From: Streptomyces mangrovi | Lineage (GTDB): Bacteria > Actinomycetota > Actinomycetes > Streptomycetales > Streptomycetaceae | Assembly: GCF_900114215.1 (NCBI RefSeq) | Contig: NZ_FOSG01000003.1 | Span: 186,001 to 250,000, forward strand | Direction: 5' to 3' | Length of the DNA: 64,000 bases | Shown: piece after piece, positions 61,455 to 64,000 of the stretch | Layout: every line of letters begins with the position of its first letter | Position numbering within the stretch: the first letter of the stretch is position 1 | Notes under the pieces: model-generated | Seen by the model: the letters and a program-made list of their open reading frames with translations, nothing else | What the model was told of the DNA's origin: nothing | Database searches by the model: none | Program-made: the position numbers and the translations under genes

Positions 61455-62396
61455 CTACGCGCTCTCGGCCCGGATCCGGTCCAGGGCGGTCTGCAGGTCG
61501 TCGGGGTAGTCGCTGGAGAACTCCGTCCAGCGGCCGTCCGCCGGGTGCTCGAAGCCCAGTCGTACCGCGTGCAGCCACTGCCGGGTCAGTCCCAGGCGCC
61601 TGGCCAGCGTCGGATCGGCTCCGTAGGTGGTGTCGCCGACGCACGGGTGCCGGTGGGCGGCCATGTGGACGCGGATCTGGTGGGTGCGGCCGGTCTCCAG
61701 CTTGATGTCGAGCAGACTGGCGGCCCGGAACGCCTCGACGAGGTCGTAGTGGGTGACCGACGGCTTGCCGTCGGCGGTGACGGCCCACTTGTAGTCGTGG
61801 ACGGGGTGCCGCCCGATGGGCGCGTCGATCGTGCCGCTGAGCGGGTCGGGGTGGCCCTGGACGAGCGCGTGGTAGCGCTTGTCGACCGTTCGCTCGCGGA
61901 ACTGCTGTTTGAGCAGGGTGTAGGCGCGCTCGGACTTGGCGACCACCATCAGGCCGGACGTGCCCACGTCCAGCCGGTGCACGATGCCCTGCCGCTCGGC
62001 CGCGCCCGAGGTGGAGACGCGGAAGCCGGCGGCGGCCAGCCCGCCGATCACGGTGGGGCCGCTCCAGCCGGGGCTGGGATGGGCGGCCACGCCGATCGGC
62101 TTGGCGACGACCACGATGTCGTCGTCGTCGTGCACGATCTCCATGCCCGCCACGGGCTCGGCCACCACCTTCACCGGTGCGGGCGGCGCGGGCATCTCGA
62201 CCTCGATCCAGGCTCCGCCGCGCACCCGCTCGGACTTGCCGACCTCGCCGCCGTCGAGCCGGACCTTCCCCGTGGCGGCCAGCTCGGCCGCCTTCGTACG
62301 GGAGAAGCCGAACATCCTGGCCAGGGCCGCGTCTATGCGCTCGCCCTCCAGGCCGTCGGGTACGGGCAGGGTGCGGATCTCGGGAAGCTGGCTCAC
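61455..62396 (-). CDS. RluA-family pseudouridine synthase (RluD-like)
   Basis: 313 aa from GTG 62396. An N-terminal S4 RNA-binding domain ([34 protein letters not shown]) precedes the catalytic domain. That domain has Asp in [29 protein letters not shown], then [26 protein letters not shown]. It makes pseudouridine, most likely in 23S rRNA. The gene lies downstream of lspA on the same strand with a terminator between, as is common in bacteria. Confidence 0.93.
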   Translation of the reverse strand: MSQLPEIRTLPVPDGLEGERIDAALARMFGFSRTKAAELAATGKVRLDGGEVGKSERVRGGAWIEVEMPAPPAPVKVVAEPVAGMEIVHDDDDIVVVAKPIGVAAHPSPGWSGPTVIGGLAAAGFRVSTSGAAERQGIVHRLDVGTSGLMVVAKSERAYTLLKQQFRERTVDKRYHALVQGHPDPLSGTIDAPIGRHPVHDYKWAVTADGKPSVTHYDLVEAFRAASLLDIKLETGRTHQIRVHMAAHRHPCVGDTTYGADPTLARRLGLTRQWLHAVRLGFEHPADGRWTEFSSDYPDDLQTALDRIRAESA

Positions 62397-62422
62397 CCGG
62401 TCGAGTATGCCGGAAGCGCGCG

Positions 62423-62449
62423 GCGCCCCCGCCCGGCGGGCGGGGGCGC
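62423..62449 (-). terminator. Hairpin between lspA and the RluA gene
   Basis: A 12-bp perfect stem (62423-62434 with 62438-62449) and 3-nt loop. Both flanking genes are on the minus strand, so it may attenuate rather than separate them fully. Confidence 0.65.
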
Positions 62450-62505
62450 GCATCCGGTGGGGCTCTCCCGGCGGGCCGGGGGAGGCCCGCCGCGGCCGGC
62501 TCCGG

Positions 62506-63126
62506 TCAGTCCTTGTGGACGGTCCCGTCGGGGTCCAGGCCCCGGAAGGACAGCAGCACGATCAGTACCCCGCCGCAGACGATCGCCGAGTCGGCCAGGT
62601 TGAAGACGGCGAAGTGGGCGGGCGCGATGAAGTCCACCACATGGCCCTGGAAGACCCCGGGCGAGCGGAAGACCCGGTCGGTGAGGTTGCCCAGGGCCCC
62701 GCCCAGCAGCAGTCCGAGCGCGATGGCCCAGGGAGTGCTGTAGAGCTTGCGGGCGATCCGCGCGATCACCACGATCACGGCCGCCGCGATGACGGTGAAG
62801 ACGATGGTGAGGGCCTCGCCGATACCGAAGGCCGCGCCCGGGTTGCGCACGGCCTGGAACCGCAGCCAGGTGCCGATCACCTCGATCGGGTCGTGGCCCT
62901 CCAGCTTCTCGACCACGAGAATCTTGGTGATCAGGTCCAGGGCGTAGGCGACGGCCGCCACGATGGCGAGTTCCACGGTCCGCCGCCGGCCGCGGGGGGC
63001 CGGCACATCGTCGCTCCCGGGTCCGCCGCCGGCCTCGGCCGCGGCCCGGCCGGCGGCTGTGTCCACGGTCTCGGTCTCGGTCTGCGCCTCGCCCGGCTGC
63101 TCGCCGGCCCGTTCCACCTCTGTCAC
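62506..63126 (-). CDS. lspA: Signal peptidase II
   Basis: 206 aa from GTG 63126. Four helices with the aspartic-protease pair in [13 protein letters not shown] and [15 protein letters not shown], and HVVDFI between. It cleaves lipid-modified prolipoproteins such as LivK and the 178-aa lipoprotein in this window. A 50-residue acidic Ala/Glu/Thr head precedes helix 1, longer than in model enzymes. An alternative shorter start in this head is not excluded. Confidence 0.95.
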   Translation of the reverse strand: MTEVERAGEQPGEAQTETETVDTAAGRAAAEAGGGPGSDDVPAPRGRRRTVELAIVAAVAYALDLITKILVVEKLEGHDPIEVIGTWLRFQAVRNPGAAFGIGEALTIVFTVIAAAVIVVIARIARKLYSTPWAIALGLLLGGALGNLTDRVFRSPGVFQGHVVDFIAPAHFAVFNLADSAIVCGGVLIVLLSFRGLDPDGTVHKD

Positions 63127-63181
63127 GTGATGCAGGGTACGTCACACCAGGGTGGCGGCGGGCGGCAGCGGGCGGCAGCGG

Positions 63182-63889
63182 TCAGCGGCGTTCCTGCCGC
63201 TGTTTGCACTCGACACAGAGCGTGGCCCGGGGGAACGCCTGCATCCGCGCCTTGCCGATGGGCTTGCCGCAGTTCTCGCAGACGCCGTACGTCCCGGCCT
63301 CCAGGCGGTCCAGGGCGCGCTCGGTCTGGTAGAGCATCTCGCGGGCGTTCTCCGCCAGGGCCATCTCGTGCTCGCGCGTGATGTTCTTCGTCCCCGTGTC
63401 GGCCTGGTCGTCCCCGGCCCCGTCGGCCGAGTCCCGCATCAGGCCGTCGAGGGCCTCCTCCGCGGCGTGGATCTCCACCCGCAGCCGCTCGGACTCCGAG
63501 GACAGCTCCGCGCGCGCCTCCTCCACCTCCTGCGCGGTCCAGGGCTCCTCTCCGGGCCGTACGACCAGCTCGTCGGGGGCGGCGGTGGCCGCGGCCGTAC
63601 GCGCCGGGGGGACCGGGGCGGCGTGCCCGGCGGCCCGCGCTCCCGTCGTGGACTTCTTGGCAACCACCGTCTCGGCTCCTGTCTTCCTGCCGGCCGCCCT
63701 TGCGGCGCCCGTGCTCGCCGCCGCCCTCTTCGCGGCGGACTTCCCTCCGGAGTTCTTCTTCCCGGTACTCGCGGTGTCCCCGGCGCTCGCGGCGGTTTCG
63801 GGGGCTTCGGCGCTCTCGGGGTGCTCGGGGTTCTCGGCGGGCTCCCGCGCGGCTCGTGCCCTCCTCGCTGCGGACTCCCTCGCCACCAT
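63182..63889 (-). CDS. DksA/TraR-type C4 zinc-finger protein with long Ala/Lys-rich N-region
   Basis: 235 aa from ATG 63889 (AAGGGG upstream). Residues 1-125 are low-complexity Ala/Lys/Thr/Pro, histone-tail-like (KKNSGGKSAAKRAAAS, GRKTGAETVVAKK). A coiled-coil (WTAQEVEEARAELSSESERLRVEIHAAEEALDGL; EHEMALAENAREMLYQTERALDRLEAG) leads to the zinc finger CENCGKPIGKARMQAFPRATLCVECK. DksA-like proteins enter the RNA polymerase secondary channel; here the basic N-region suggests additional nucleic-acid contact. Confidence 0.88.
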   Translation of the reverse strand: MVARESAARRARAAREPAENPEHPESAEAPETAASAGDTASTGKKNSGGKSAAKRAAASTGAARAAGRKTGAETVVAKKSTTGARAAGHAAPVPPARTAAATAAPDELVVRPGEEPWTAQEVEEARAELSSESERLRVEIHAAEEALDGLMRDSADGAGDDQADTGTKNITREHEMALAENAREMLYQTERALDRLEAGTYGVCENCGKPIGKARMQAFPRATLCVECKQRQERR

Positions 63890-64000
63890 GGCCGCGACCC
63901 CTTCACATATTGTGATCCTATGTATGAATCGTGACCGGAACGATAAATCGGCACCGATCGTGCGGCAACAGGGCACGCCGGTCCGCTCCCGCTTCCCGGG
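63890..64000 (-). promoter_or_regulatory. A+T-rich upstream region of the DksA-like gene
   Basis: The tract at 63905-63950 is the most A+T-rich stretch near the window end. On the minus strand it contains TAGGAT as a possible -10, plus a near-palindromic CACATATTGTG. The -35 match is poor, so this is only a likely promoter region. Confidence 0.35.

Overview
The window is a high-G+C actinomycete chromosome segment, almost certainly Streptomyces. GTG starts are frequent, most operons overlap by ATGA or GTGA, and gene ends carry strong GC-rich hairpins without T-runs. Also typical are TrpM, bifunctional PriA, ANTAR and HGxxPAAW proteins. From memory, the backbone order (liv, ANTAR regulator, pyk, chorismate mutase, gltBD, lgt, trp, his, dnaE, phoD, lspA) is a conserved core Streptomyces neighbourhood. 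No strain can be named.

Layout. 1-3832: branched-chain amino-acid ABC operon (livK, livH, livM, start of livG, minus strand). 4317-6049: ANTAR regulator, tRNA-Leu(CAA), and a free-standing LAGLIDADG protein with an N-terminal HTH. 6150-11160: pyruvate kinase, then an accessory plus-strand trio (Esx-like small protein, 772-aa protein, lipoprotein) whose distal part drops to about 50-55% G+C. 11215-20360: aminopeptidase N, chorismate mutase and glutamate synthase gltBD. 20723-22695: VIT-family protein and lgt. 23071-29114: two SLC5/ActP-like symporters, each coupled to a small membrane protein, flanking a LytS-like kinase and a LytTR regulator. Four direct repeats fitting the LytTR-binding consensus lie upstream.

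29232-44120 is a histidine/tryptophan supercluster. On the minus strand are hisD-C-B, a 54-aa membrane protein, hisH-priA-ridA-hisF, and hisI-trpE-membrane protein-HGxxPAAW-trpC-trpM-trpB-trpA. Three plus-strand genes (Pro-rich membrane protein, TIGR03085-like protein, MBL-fold hydrolase) split the his part. trpF is not seen; PriA should supply that step. hisG, hisE, trpD and trpG are not in the window.

44295-63889: a striking membrane protein, a Lon-substrate-domain protein, YbaK deacylase, an ABC exporter pair, NYN-domain protein, dnaE, DsbA-like protein, PhoD phosphatase, dienelactone-hydrolase-like protein, MscS channel, RluA synthase, lspA and a DksA/TraR-like zinc protein. Both lipoprotein-maturation enzymes, Lgt and LspA, are here, matching the lipoproteins LivK and the 178-aa protein. 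No CRISPR array, insertion sequence or rRNA was seen.

The most unusual items are the LytTR repeat array with its soluble kinase, the toxin-like trio with a compositional break, the tRNA-adjacent LAGLIDADG gene, a 20-bp palindrome before livK, four tandem 11-bp repeats at 51714, and a 50-codon trpM. All were found by reading; nothing was searched against databases.
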